A DNA stretch of 35,740 nt, taken from assembly GCA_903930735.1 (NCBI GenBank), contig CAIYZT010000254.1:1-35740 (forward strand), given 5' to 3'. The stretch's first letter is position 1. Each line of letters begins with the position of its first letter. The notes below the pieces were generated by a model. The model saw only the letters and a list, made by a program, of their open reading frames with translations, ran no database searches and was not told the origin of the DNA. This DNA is from an uncultured Paracoccaceae bacterium (GTDB taxonomy: Bacteria > Pseudomonadota > Alphaproteobacteria > Rhodobacterales > Rhodobacteraceae). The position numbers and the translations under genes are program-made. This document shows positions 16,093-24,604 of the stretch, piece after piece.

Positions 16093-17595
16093 CTATTCTG
16101 CGCCCGGCTCTGCCTTGCCCCGCAGCGGCACTTCTTTGAGAAAAAGCGCAAAGCCAAAGCCGATCACGGCCATGACAAGCACGATCCAATAGATCGGATT
16201 GACCGCATCCGAGATCATCACAGCAATCTGCGCCTGAACCTCGGGAGCCAGTGCGGCCAGCTTTTCGGGCCCGATTTCTGAAGCGTCAAACGCCACGCCT
16301 TCGCCTAAGCCTGCCGTCAGCCGCGCCGCGAAAAGCGCGCCAAAGACGGCAACCGCCACCGACCCGCCGATCTGCCTGAACATCACACCCGCCGCCGTAG
16401 CGGTGCCCAATTGATGACGTGGAACGGAGTTTTGGACGGCGGTTGTGACCACCGGAAAGATGCAGCCCATGCCAAGGCCAAAGACCACGAGGCAGGCCAT
16501 GAAATAGATCAGGCTGGTGGCGACCCCCAAAAAGGTCATCATAAAGGCCCCCGCCGCGATCAGCGCCATCCCCGCAATCGGCAACCGTTTATAGGTGCCG
16601 TATTTGCCCATCGCAATGCTTGCTACTGTGGTCGTGGTCAAAATGCCCACCGTCATCGGGATCAGCAGCAGGCCCGAAACCGTCGGAGATTGGCCAAGCG
16701 AGATTTGCAGATAAAGTGGCACAAAGGTCAGCGCGCCCAGCATGCCCGCCCCGGTGATGAACCCCAAGACCGCGGTGACGGTAAAGACATTGCCCGCAAA
16801 CAGCTCCATCGGCAAAACCGGCTCGGCGGCGCGCAGCTCGGTCCAGATAAAGAGCGCGGTCGCGAGGGGGATCAGCGCGATCAGACCCAGCGTCAGCGGA
16901 TCGCTCCATGGCAGTTCCTTGCCCCCCAGCGCCGAGATCAGGATCAGCGCGCCAAGCGCAGTTGTCAGCAGCAGCGCCCCTGCCCAGTCGATCTTGTGGC
17001 TGACCCGGTCCGATTGTGCGTCAAAGGACAGGGCAAAGGCCAGGACCGCGATGCCGCCGAGGGGGATATTGATGAAAAAGATCCAGTGCCAGGAAAACTG
17101 CTCCACAAACCAGCCGCCCATCAGCGGGCCGATCACCGAGGAGGTGGCGAAAACGGCGGCGAACATGCCTTGAACCTTGCCGCGTTCCCGCGGGGCGATC
17201 ACGTCGCCCACCACGGTCAGCGCCAGCACAAACAGTCCGCCCCCGCCTAAGCCCTGCACCGTGCGGGCAAAGATCAGAAAATTCATCGATTGCGCCAGCC
17301 CGCACAGCGCCGAGCCGAGAATAAAGAGCCCGACTGAGACGAAAACCATCACCCGGCGACCGTATAGATCGCCCAGCTTGCCATAAAGCGGCGCCACCAC
17401 GGTCGACGACAGGATATAGGCGGTGACGACCCAGCTTAGATGCTCCAGCCCGCCCAGATCGGTGACGATGGTCGGCAGCGCTGTCGAAACAATGGTCTGA
17501 TCCAAGGCCGCCAGCAGCAGCAAAAGCCCGACCGAGGCGATGACCAGCCTAGTATTGCTGCCCTTTGCGGCGGGCATTTCAGAGGTGGGGGACAT
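16093..17595 (-). CDS. MFS transporter, DHA2 (14-helix) drug/proton antiporter type
   Basis: A 500-residue inner-membrane protein. Near the N-terminus is LLLLLAALDQTIVSTALPTI, the motif D1 typical of DHA2 exporters (EmrB/QacA group). It is followed by GKLGDLYGRRVMVFVSVGLF (motif A) and VQGLGGGGLFVLALTVVGDV (motif C-type Gly-rich helix). About 14 hydrophobic segments are readable. The start at 17595 has AAGGA eight bases upstream; the frame is open far further upstream but without coding character. No periplasmic adaptor (EmrA) gene is adjacent, so it probably works alone at the inner membrane. The substrate is unknown. It is divergent from the helicase gene and upstream of pyc on the same strand. 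Confidence 0.88.
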   Translation of the reverse strand: MSPTSEMPAAKGSNTRLVIASVGLLLLLAALDQTIVSTALPTIVTDLGGLEHLSWVVTAYILSSTVVAPLYGKLGDLYGRRVMVFVSVGLFILGSALCGLAQSMNFLIFARTVQGLGGGGLFVLALTVVGDVIAPRERGKVQGMFAAVFATSSVIGPLMGGWFVEQFSWHWIFFINIPLGGIAVLAFALSFDAQSDRVSHKIDWAGALLLTTALGALILISALGGKELPWSDPLTLGLIALIPLATALFIWTELRAAEPVLPMELFAGNVFTVTAVLGFITGAGMLGALTFVPLYLQISLGQSPTVSGLLLIPMTVGILTTTTVASIAMGKYGTYKRLPIAGMALIAAGAFMMTFLGVATSLIYFMACLVVFGLGMGCIFPVVTTAVQNSVPRHQLGTATAAGVMFRQIGGSVAVAVFGALFAARLTAGLGEGVAFDASEIGPEKLAALAPEVQAQIAVMISDAVNPIYWIVLVMAVIGFGFALFLKEVPLRGKAEPGAE

Positions 17596-17742
17596 GGGCG
17601 TGATCCTTACGTCGAGGGGATTTGGCCCCTTGTGCCGCATGCGCCCCGGAAAGTCGACCCGGATCGGAGGGGCTTTCAAAGGTTGGGAACAATCAAAGAA
17701 CATGGCTTTTCCTTGGCCCGATAAAGCGCTAGCTTGGCAGTC

Positions 17743-20181
<2,439 letters not shown>

Positions 20182-20188
20182 GGGAAGA

Positions 20189-20279
20189 GTGCCGGTTTGA
20201 AAGATCCGGCCCCGCCTACGGTGGAAGGCTTCCACGATACTGGATCCGCGTAAGCGCTCAGAGGGTCGGCACGTTTTTT
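20189..20279 (+). terminator. Large nested hairpin with T6, 3' of the helicase gene
   Basis: GTGCCG (20189-20194) pairs with CGGCAC (20267-20272), directly followed by G and T6 (20274-20279). Inside, GATCC (20203-20207) can pair with GGATC (20242-20246), and GTGGAA (20221-20226) pairs with TTCCAC (20230-20235). The outer stem plus T-run fits an intrinsic terminator, but 72 enclosed bases with two inner helices are unusual, so a structured 3' UTR or small RNA is also possible. Confidence 0.5.
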
Positions 20280-20286
20280 AAGGGGG

Positions 20287-20312
20287 AAGGCCTGCCCACT
20301 GGGAGCCTTTTT
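20287..20312 (+). terminator. Intrinsic terminator
   Basis: AAGGC (20287-20291) with GCCTT (20305-20309), and CCC (20295-20297) with GGG (20301-20303), form a compact interrupted hairpin ending in T5. It is the second terminator after the helicase gene, in the gap before the convergent BenE-type gene. Confidence 0.6.
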
Positions 20313-20387
20313 CTCGCCAAGCTTTGCTCTGCCGAATAGCAGGTAAGAGCCGGGCGATCTGCGAATTCCAATGAGATCAGAATCTCC

Positions 20388-21578
20388 TCAGGGCCCTTTT
20401 CCGAGGATGGGTCCGGCTTTGGGGTTGCCTTTGGCCCGCGCCGCCACTCGCTCCAGCCCCCAAAATGCCAGACCAGCCAGCAGCCCCCAAAACGCCGCTC
20501 CGATCCCGAAAAAGGCGGTGCCCGAGGCGGTGACGATCAAGGTCACCGTCGCGGCAAAGCGGGTTTGTGGGGCAGTGAAGGCCCCGCTCAGCGCGCCCAT
20601 CAGCGGCCCCAGCAGCGCCAGCGCCACCAGCGCGGTCATCAAGGGGGCGGGCAGGGCGGCGAGCACCGCCAGAATGGCTGGGCTGAAAACCCCCAAACCC
20701 GCCCAGATCGCGCCATAGACCAGACCGACTTTCCAGCGCTGATCGCGGTCCGGATGGGTGTTCTCGTCCAGACAGATCGCCGCGGTAATCGCCGCCATCG
20801 AGACGGTATGTGCGCCAAAAAGGCCTGATATCGCTGACAAAGTCCCGGTGCCGACCAACGCTCGGCGCACCGGCGGTGCATAGCCCGCCGCGCGCAAAAC
20901 CGCGAAACCGGGCAGGTTTTGACTGGCCATGGTCACGAGATACAGCGGCAAGCCGAGACCCAGGATCACGTCCCAGCGCAGTTCGGGCATGATAAACTCC
21001 AGCCTTGGCAGGGGCAGCGTAGGGGCGGGCAATGGCGCGCCCGCCCAGCCGAAAGCCAGGATCAGCCCCAGTCCCAGCGCCGCCAGAACCGCAAGCGCCG
21101 GATTGCGCAGCCGCACCAGCACAAAGACTGCCAGCATCGGCAGTACGACCGTGGGCAGCGCCTGCGCCGCGCCCGCGCCCTTCAGGCAAAACGGCAGCAG
21201 CACACCGCCCAGCATCGCAGCGGCAATCGGATCGGGGATCTTGGCGACGAGCGCTCCCAAAGGCCGGATCAGACCGCTGGCCGCCACCAGCAACCCGGCC
21301 ACAACAAAGGCGGCCACCGCTTGCGGCAGGGTTATCCCGCTCGTGGCCGCAATCAGCGCCGCGCCCGGTGTGGACCAGGCAAGCACCACCGGCACCCGCG
21401 CCGACCAGCTAAGCAGGGCCGAGCCGATGGCTTTGGTCAGACATACCGCCAAAACCCAGCTGGCGGTCTGACCAGCACTTGCCCCCAAAGCGGAGGCTGC
21501 GGACAGGACCAGCGCTATCGTAGAGCCATAGCCCACGAGGGCAGCAACAAGGGCGGGGGGGAAAAGCGAAAACGGCAT
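20388..21578 (-). CDS. BenE-family transporter (benzoate/H+ symporter type)
   Basis: A 396-residue inner-membrane protein with 11-12 hydrophobic segments. The N-terminal FPPALVAALVGYGSTIALVL and the following WSTPGAALIAATSGITLPQA, IPDPIAAAMLGGVLLPFCLK and NLPGFAVLRAAGY are typical of the BenE/NCS2-like family. The best known member imports benzoate with a proton, but here there are no benzoate degradation genes nearby, so the substrate is open. The start ATG 21578 gives the family's usual N-terminus. It lies downstream of the CcsR-like array on the same strand, separated by a ten-base homopolymer and hairpin. Read-through from that array is possible. Confidence 0.85.
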   Translation of the reverse strand: MPFSLFPPALVAALVGYGSTIALVLSAASALGASAGQTASWVLAVCLTKAIGSALLSWSARVPVVLAWSTPGAALIAATSGITLPQAVAAFVVAGLLVAASGLIRPLGALVAKIPDPIAAAMLGGVLLPFCLKGAGAAQALPTVVLPMLAVFVLVRLRNPALAVLAALGLGLILAFGWAGAPLPAPTLPLPRLEFIMPELRWDVILGLGLPLYLVTMASQNLPGFAVLRAAGYAPPVRRALVGTGTLSAISGLFGAHTVSMAAITAAICLDENTHPDRDQRWKVGLVYGAIWAGLGVFSPAILAVLAALPAPLMTALVALALLGPLMGALSGAFTAPQTRFAATVTLIVTASGTAFFGIGAAFWGLLAGLAFWGLERVAARAKGNPKAGPILGKGP

Positions 21579-21637
21579 TGCCGCAGTATCGGGGCAAGCG
21601 CGGCGGCGCGCAAGGTGCTGGCGGGACCGGTCGTACT

Positions 21638-21647
21638 GGGGGGGGGG
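21638..21647. repeat. G10 homopolymer tract
   Basis: Ten consecutive G (C10 on the minus strand) sit between the last CcsR-like hairpin and the BenE-type start, about 60 bases before its ATG on the minus strand. It is the longest homopolymer I noticed in the window. It could be slippage-prone and could also be a sequencing or assembly weak spot. Confidence 0.85.
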
Positions 21648-21650
21648 AGC

Positions 21651-21680
21651 GGCGGCACCGGGGAGGAGTAAGGTGCCGCC
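21651..21680 (-). ncRNA. CcsR-like hairpin 4 (distal)
   Basis: Minus strand: GGCGGCACC (21680-21672) pairs perfectly over 9 bp with GGTGCCGCC (21659-21651). The 12-base loop TTACTCCTCCCC exposes the motif. It is the best-formed hairpin of the array. A C10 run, not a T-run, follows. Confidence 0.75.
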
Positions 21681-21704
21681 GTCACATTTCTTGACCAGAC
21701 CATT

Positions 21705-21710
21705 GGGAGG
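21705..21710 (-). ncRNA. CcsR-like motif 3 (weak structure)
   Basis: TTTTCCTCCCAATG on the minus strand carries the motif with a T in place of the first C. The flanks pair only weakly (GGC with GTC), so this unit may be degenerate. The span given is the motif core. Confidence 0.45.
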
Positions 21711-21721
21711 AAAAGCCGACC

Positions 21722-21757
21722 AAAAAAACCCTTTACTTCAGAGCCTTGGCTTTGAAG
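21722..21757 (-). terminator. Hairpin with T7 inside the CcsR-like array
   Basis: Minus strand: CTTCA-A-AGCC (21757-21748) pairs with GGCT-C-TGAAG (21745-21736), one mismatch, followed by TAAAGGG and T7 (21728-21722). The gap between stem and T-run makes it an imperfect terminator. It would separate units 1-2 from units 3-4 or act as a partial terminator or processing point. Confidence 0.5.
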
Positions 21758-21762
21758 CAGGT

Positions 21763-21795
21763 CCTGCGCCCTCAGGGAGGAGAAAAGGCCGCAGG
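21763..21795 (-). ncRNA. CcsR-like hairpin 2
   Basis: Minus strand: CCTGCG (21795-21790) pairs with CGCAGG (21768-21763). The enclosed 21 bases contain CTCCTCCC with a further GG/CC pair at the base of the loop. Confidence 0.65.
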
Positions 21796-21828
21796 CTCAG
21801 CGATCCATAACTGGACGCCGGATATTCA

Positions 21829-21854
21829 CGCCCCAAACTTGGGAGGAGAAGGCG
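21829..21854 (-). ncRNA. CcsR-like hairpin 1 (proximal)
   Basis: Minus strand: CGCC (21854-21851) pairs with GGCG (21832-21829) around a loop containing CTCCTCCC. It starts only about 13 bases after the DUF1127 stop codon, so it must be part of that transcript. An alternative inner pairing CCAA/TTGG competes with the motif. Confidence 0.55.
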
Positions 21855-21866
21855 CGAATTCGAAAA

Positions 21867-22082
21867 TTAGCGATCGATTGACTTGCCCTTGGCGACGTCT
21901 TCGATATTGCCGCGCATCAGGCCCATATCGGCCAGATCACGGTCGCTCAGCGCGTTCAAATCGCGCAGGGTTTGACGATAAATCGCCCGGCGCTCGCTGG
22001 CCGCGCGGATCAGAGTGACCATTGCAAAAGCACGGTCCAAAAGCGTCACGCGCACAGCGCTGGTCGAGTTTACATAAGCCAT
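21867..22082 (-). CDS. Small DUF1127 protein, CcaF1-like
   Basis: A 71-residue basic protein, MAYVNSTSAVRVTLLDRAFA, ending in a DUF1127 domain: YRQTLRDLNALSDRDLADMG then LMRGNIEDVAKGKSIDR. The Arg-rich DUF1127 C-terminus binds RNA in characterised members. In Rhodobacter sphaeroides the orthologous gene in front of the CcsR RNAs encodes CcaF1, an RNA-binding protein affecting maturation of CcsR and UpsM and RNA turnover. ATG 22082 has GAGG at good spacing; a GTG four codons upstream is possible. It is the first gene of the CcsR-like unit and sits behind a candidate RpoH promoter. Confidence 0.85.
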   Translation of the reverse strand: MAYVNSTSAVRVTLLDRAFAMVTLIRAASERRAIYRQTLRDLNALSDRDLADMGLMRGNIEDVAKGKSIDR

Positions 22083-22157
22083 TTTGAGCCTCACATCTTT
22101 CTTCTCTGTCAGGGTCTTCAGAGGAACATCCCTCTGTTAGCGCTGGCGTTGAATGAG

Positions 22158-22185
22158 AGATGGGGCAATTGCTGCATCTGCACAA
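22158..22185 (-). promoter_or_regulatory. Candidate RpoH (heat-shock sigma factor) promoter for DUF1127/CcsR
   Basis: Minus strand: TTGTGC (22185-22180), a 14-base spacer, then CCCCATCT (22165-22158). The -10 matches the sigma32-class consensus CCCCATNT, and spacing is within the known 13-17 range; the -35 is partial. A start near 22150 gives a 5' UTR of about 68 bases. RpoHI/RpoHII control is known for the equivalent locus in Rhodobacter sphaeroides. Confidence 0.55.
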
Positions 22186-22303
22186 TAGCCCATTCGGCAA
22201 TGCCGCTATGCAGCGCAGTCATGACTGGCTTTCACAAAAAATTTATATTTAACAGGCGCTTCGATCAATTCTTGAACAAATGGTCAAACCGCCCTTGCCC
22301 TTT

Positions 22304-22328
22304 GCCGCAAAGCGCTGGACTTTGCGGC
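22304..22328. promoter_or_regulatory. Perfect 9-bp hairpin in the mrp leader
   Basis: GCCGCAAAG (22304-22312) and CTTTGCGGC (22320-22328) are exact reverse complements around CGCTGGA. It ends 26 bases before the mrp start and just upstream of its GGAGG site. There is no T-run. It could be an RNA stem controlling translation, or a dyad operator in the gap between divergent genes. Confidence 0.4.
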
Positions 22329-22354
22329 TAGTCAGGCATCTGGAGGCTGGTTAG

Positions 22355-23446
22355 ATGGCAATATCGCGCGACGAGGTGATTGTGGTTCTTCAGGGCATCG
22401 CGCTGGAAGGCGGCGGCAATCTGGTCTCGCGCGATCTGGTGCGCGCGCTGAGTGTCGAAGGCGGCTCCGTGCGATTCGTGATCGAGGCTGCTACGCCGCA
22501 AGAGGCCCAGGGACTTGCGCCGAGCCAGCCAGTCATTGAGGCGGCGCTGCGGGCCTTGCCCGGAGTCACCTCGGTTCAGGTCGTGCTGACCGCGCATGGC
22601 CCGGCGGCAAGGCCCGCCGCGCCGCCGCCAAATCTGGGGGGCGGGGTCAAGATCGGTCAGCACCCGACGCCGCATCAGGGCGGGCCGGCGCGGATCTCGG
22701 GGATTGAGCGGATCATCGCGGTCGGGTCGGGCAAGGGCGGGGTCGGCAAATCAACCGTTGCCTCGAACCTTGCGGTCGCGCTGGCGCGGCAGGGTCGCCG
22801 TGTGGGTCTGCTGGACGCTGATATCTATGGCCCCAGCCAGCCGCGCATGATGGGCGTGTCCAAACGTCCAGCTTCGCCCGATGGCAAGACCATCGAGCCG
22901 CTGATTGCCCACGGCGTTACCATGATGTCGATTGGTCTGATGCTAAGGGATGACGAGGCGGTGATATGGCGCGGCCCGATGCTGATGGGGGCCCTGCAGC
23001 AGCTTTTGACGCAGGTGGCCTGGGGGCAGTTGGATATTCTGATCATCGATCTGCCGCCGGGCACGGGCGATGTGCAACTGACGCTTTGTCAGCGTACCCA
23101 TCTGACCGGGGCGATTGTGGTTTCAACCCCGCAGGATGTGGCTCTGCTGGACGCGCGCAAGGCGCTCGACATGTTCCAAAAGCTGAAAACCCCGGTGCTG
23201 GGCCTGATCGAGAATATGTCCACCTATATCTGCCCCAATTGCGGGCATGAGGCGCATCTGTTTGGCCATGGCGGCGTGGCGGCCGAGGCGGCGCGGCTGA
23301 ACCTGCCATTCCTGGGCGAATTGCCTTTGGATCTGGCGGTACGGGTGGCAGGGGACGCGGGCACACCGATTGCCGCCGGGGAGGGGCCGATGGCGCAGGC
23401 CTATATGGCGCTGGCGGCGCGGCTGGTGACGGGCGGGATGGCCTGA
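22355..23446 (+). CDS. mrp: Mrp/NBP35-family Fe-S carrier ATPase
   Basis: A 363-residue cytoplasmic P-loop ATPase (ApbC/Mrp) that carries or inserts iron-sulfur clusters. An N-terminal FeS_assembly_P/DUF59-like domain (ISRDEVIVVLQGIALEGGGN, about 1-85) precedes the deviant Walker A motif GSGKGGVGKST (124-134), then LLDADIYGPSQPRMMGV and IIDLPPGTGDVQLTL. The pair CPNC near residue 290 (STYICPNCGHEAHLFG) is the cluster-binding CxxC. GGAGG lies nine bases before the ATG. It is divergent from DUF1127 and followed by the long mraZ leader region. Confidence 0.93.
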   Translation: MAISRDEVIVVLQGIALEGGGNLVSRDLVRALSVEGGSVRFVIEAATPQEAQGLAPSQPVIEAALRALPGVTSVQVVLTAHGPAARPAAPPPNLGGGVKIGQHPTPHQGGPARISGIERIIAVGSGKGGVGKSTVASNLAVALARQGRRVGLLDADIYGPSQPRMMGVSKRPASPDGKTIEPLIAHGVTMMSIGLMLRDDEAVIWRGPMLMGALQQLLTQVAWGQLDILIIDLPPGTGDVQLTLCQRTHLTGAIVVSTPQDVALLDARKALDMFQKLKTPVLGLIENMSTYICPNCGHEAHLFGHGGVAAEAARLNLPFLGELPLDLAVRVAGDAGTPIAAGEGPMAQAYMALAARLVTGGMA

Positions 23447-23459
23447 GCCGCAATAGGTG

Positions 23460-23474
23460 GGGCCATTTTGGCCC
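23460..23474 (+). terminator. Short hairpin just after mrp
   Basis: GGGCC (23460-23464) and GGCCC (23470-23474) pair around ATTTT, 14 bases after the mrp stop. No T-run follows, so it may only protect the message 3' end. Confidence 0.35.
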
Positions 23475-23523
23475 TCGCCGGGGCCGCTGGTGCGAATCAA
23501 CTTGTATGGGAAAGCATGGGCAG

Positions 23524-23558
23524 CCCGGCGATCGCCGGGTGATTCGGCGCTGTTTTTT
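23524..23558 (+). terminator. Probable mrp terminator: 16-bp palindrome and T6
   Basis: CCCGGCGATCGCCGGG (23524-23539) is a perfect palindrome giving a 6-bp stem with a GATC loop. T6 lies at 23553-23558. The 13-base distance is long for an intrinsic terminator, but an alternative stem GCCG (23534-23537) with CGGC (23545-23548) brings the T-run close. Confidence 0.5.
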
Positions 23559-23612
23559 CTTCTGATCCGGCCGAATGGGTCAAAATTCTGGCTTTGACTA
23601 CACGATCTTGGA

Positions 23613-23634
23613 GTTTTCATGGGAAATCTTGGGT
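23613..23634 (+). promoter_or_regulatory. Upstream TGGGN pair in inverted orientation
   Basis: TGGGA (23620-23624), five bases, TGGGT (23630-23634) on the plus strand. The surrounding GTTTTCATGGGAAA (23613-23626) is the exact reverse complement of 23788-23801 in the mraZ promoter region. It may be a secondary MraZ site that faces the main one across about 160 bp. Confidence 0.45.
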
Positions 23635-23769
23635 TGGCTGCTGCCGCCACCTTGAAAACTATATCTAGGGGTCCGTGCGATGTATGGGTCTAGGTGTGGC
23701 GCAGCGGTCCCTCGATCACCTCCTAAGTGCTGCGTTTGCAGCCCCGTCAAATCAACATCTACGGTCCAA

Positions 23770-23804
23770 TCCCAAAAATTTCCATTGTTTCCCATGAAAA
23801 CCCA
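23770..23804 (-). promoter_or_regulatory. Four MraZ-type operator boxes at 10-bp spacing
   Basis: On the minus strand the boxes are TGGGT (23804-23800), TGGGA (23794-23790), TGGAA (23784-23780) and TGGGA (23774-23770), each separated by exactly five bases. MraZ is known to bind direct TGGGN repeats with five-base spacers upstream of its own gene in Escherichia coli. Three boxes fit perfectly and one has A for G. They overlap the candidate promoter, which fits autorepression. Confidence 0.7.
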
Positions 23805-23813
23805 TGGCATACA
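23785..23813 (+). promoter_or_regulatory. Candidate sigma70 promoter of the mraZ leader and dcw cluster
   Basis: TTGTTT (23785-23790), a 17-base spacer, then CATACA (23808-23813). Two of the TGGGN boxes lie within the spacer. A start near 23820 gives about 220 bases to the terminator at 24041 and about 270 to mraZ. The -10 lacks its first T, so the assignment is moderate. Confidence 0.45.
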
Positions 23814-23819
23814 TGTCTC

Positions 23820-24041
23820 ACGGAAATGAAGACGAGCAAAAAAGCAGGGGCGGCTGAAGAACCCCGAACATGGCGAAATAAAAAAAGACAGGCTCATACA
23901 GGCACTCGCTTTCATTGAACGACAAAGATCCAGCGCGCGCGAGCAGACATCTCCCCCAGGTGGCGCTGCGCAGGACGCCCCAGCGATGGGACAGAAGGCG
24001 GATCGGGTAGTGGCAGCAACCCGATCCGCCGATTCTATTTT
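23820..24041 (+). ncRNA. UpsM-like sRNA / extended mraZ 5' leader
   Basis: Between the candidate promoter and a very strong terminator lie about 220 bases without a gene, immediately upstream of mraZ. In Rhodobacter sphaeroides the dcw cluster has an uncommonly long leader that yields the abundant sRNA UpsM, about 206 bases, by partial termination and RNase E cleavage. Position, length and terminator agree here. The sequence has A-rich single-stranded stretches (around 23835 and 23880) and CTCCCCC near 23951. The 5' end is inferred. Confidence 0.65.
23997..24041 (+). terminator. Strong terminator in the mraZ leader
   Basis: GGCGGATCGGGT (23997-24008) and ACCCGATCCGCC (24019-24030) form a perfect 12-bp stem with a ten-base loop, followed by GATTCTATTTT. 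It lies 49 bases before the mraZ start, so it must be partly read through for the division genes to be expressed. The short, interrupted T-tract fits partial termination. Confidence 0.85.
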
Positions 24042-24090
24042 GGGGCCCTAAAAACCCCCGCAGGACGACAGATAGGACCGCGAAAAGCCC

Positions 24091-24600
24091 ATGGGCAGCG
24101 AGGCATTCAGAGGTGAATTCTACCAGAAGGTAGATGCCAAGGCGCGGGTCTCGGTCCCGGCTGCCTTTCGCCGAATTCTGGAAGCTGAAGATCCTTCCTC
24201 TCCCGAATTTCCCCGCCCGCGCATCTATATGGTCTATGGCGGCCGCGCGCGCAGTTTTGTCGAATGCTATTCCAAGTTCGGCGCGGATGCTCTGGCCGCC
24301 AAGATCGAGGCGATGGAAATGGGCTCGCCCGAGCGCGAGCGCGCCGAGCGGGACCTGATCTCGCGCTCTGTCATGGCCGAGATCGAGCCTGACGGCCGCA
24401 TCGTCTTGCCGCCCAAGGTGCGCGAAAAGATGGGCCTGGATGCGGGCGATCTGACGGCAGGCGCCGAGGCCGCCTTTGCCGGTTTCACCAATCGTTTCAA
24501 GCTGTACCGCCGCGAAACCTATGACGCAGAGCAGGCCATGGAGGACGGTGATGCAACCGATCCCCTGACCTTGGTCGGCAGGGCGCTTCGAGGCGGGTGA
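24091..24600 (+). CDS. mraZ: Transcriptional regulator MraZ
   Basis: A 169-residue protein with two SpoVT/AbrB-like swapped-hairpin repeats: [20 protein letters not shown] (about 5-25) and [20 protein letters not shown] (about 95-114). MraZ forms ring oligomers and represses its own dcw cluster. The central segment between the repeats is longer than in enteric MraZ, as usual in Rhodobacterales. ATG 24091 gives the family start ([10 protein letters not shown]); the ribosome binding site is weak. It is first gene of the cluster, four bases before rsmH, behind the UpsM-like leader and TGGGN boxes. Confidence 0.93.
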   Translation: MGSEAFRGEFYQKVDAKARVSVPAAFRRILEAEDPSSPEFPRPRIYMVYGGRARSFVECYSKFGADALAAKIEAMEMGSPERERAERDLISRSVMAEIEPDGRIVLPPKVREKMGLDAGDLTAGAEAAFAGFTNRFKLYRRETYDAEQAMEDGDATDPLTLVGRALRGG

Positions 24601-24604
24601 AGCG

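Larger units (their letters stand above)
21651..21854 (-). ncRNA. CcsR-like array of CCUCCUCCC-motif small RNAs
   Basis: Directly behind the DUF1127 gene, the minus strand carries four copies of a CU-rich motif: CTCCTCCC (21848-21841), CTCCTCCC (21782-21775), TTCCTCCC (around 21712-21705) and CTCCTCCCC (within 21660-21671). At least two are presented in clear hairpin loops. In Rhodobacter sphaeroides four homologous stress-induced sRNAs, CcsR1-4 (conserved CCUCCUCCC motif), are co-transcribed with the DUF1127 gene from an RpoHI/RpoHII promoter. The order, number and motif agree. The motif is complementary to ribosome binding sites. Exact ends of each RNA cannot be read from sequence. Confidence 0.75.

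Noticed and set aside
20189-20279. Known riboswitch for a downstream gene
   Set aside because: The next plus-strand gene is far away and the adjacent BenE-type gene is convergent. I could not match the core to any riboswitch class.
23521-23560. Replication origin or partition site from the 16-bp palindrome
   Set aside because: A single palindrome with a nearby T-run after mrp is better explained as a terminator. No DnaA boxes or iterons are present.
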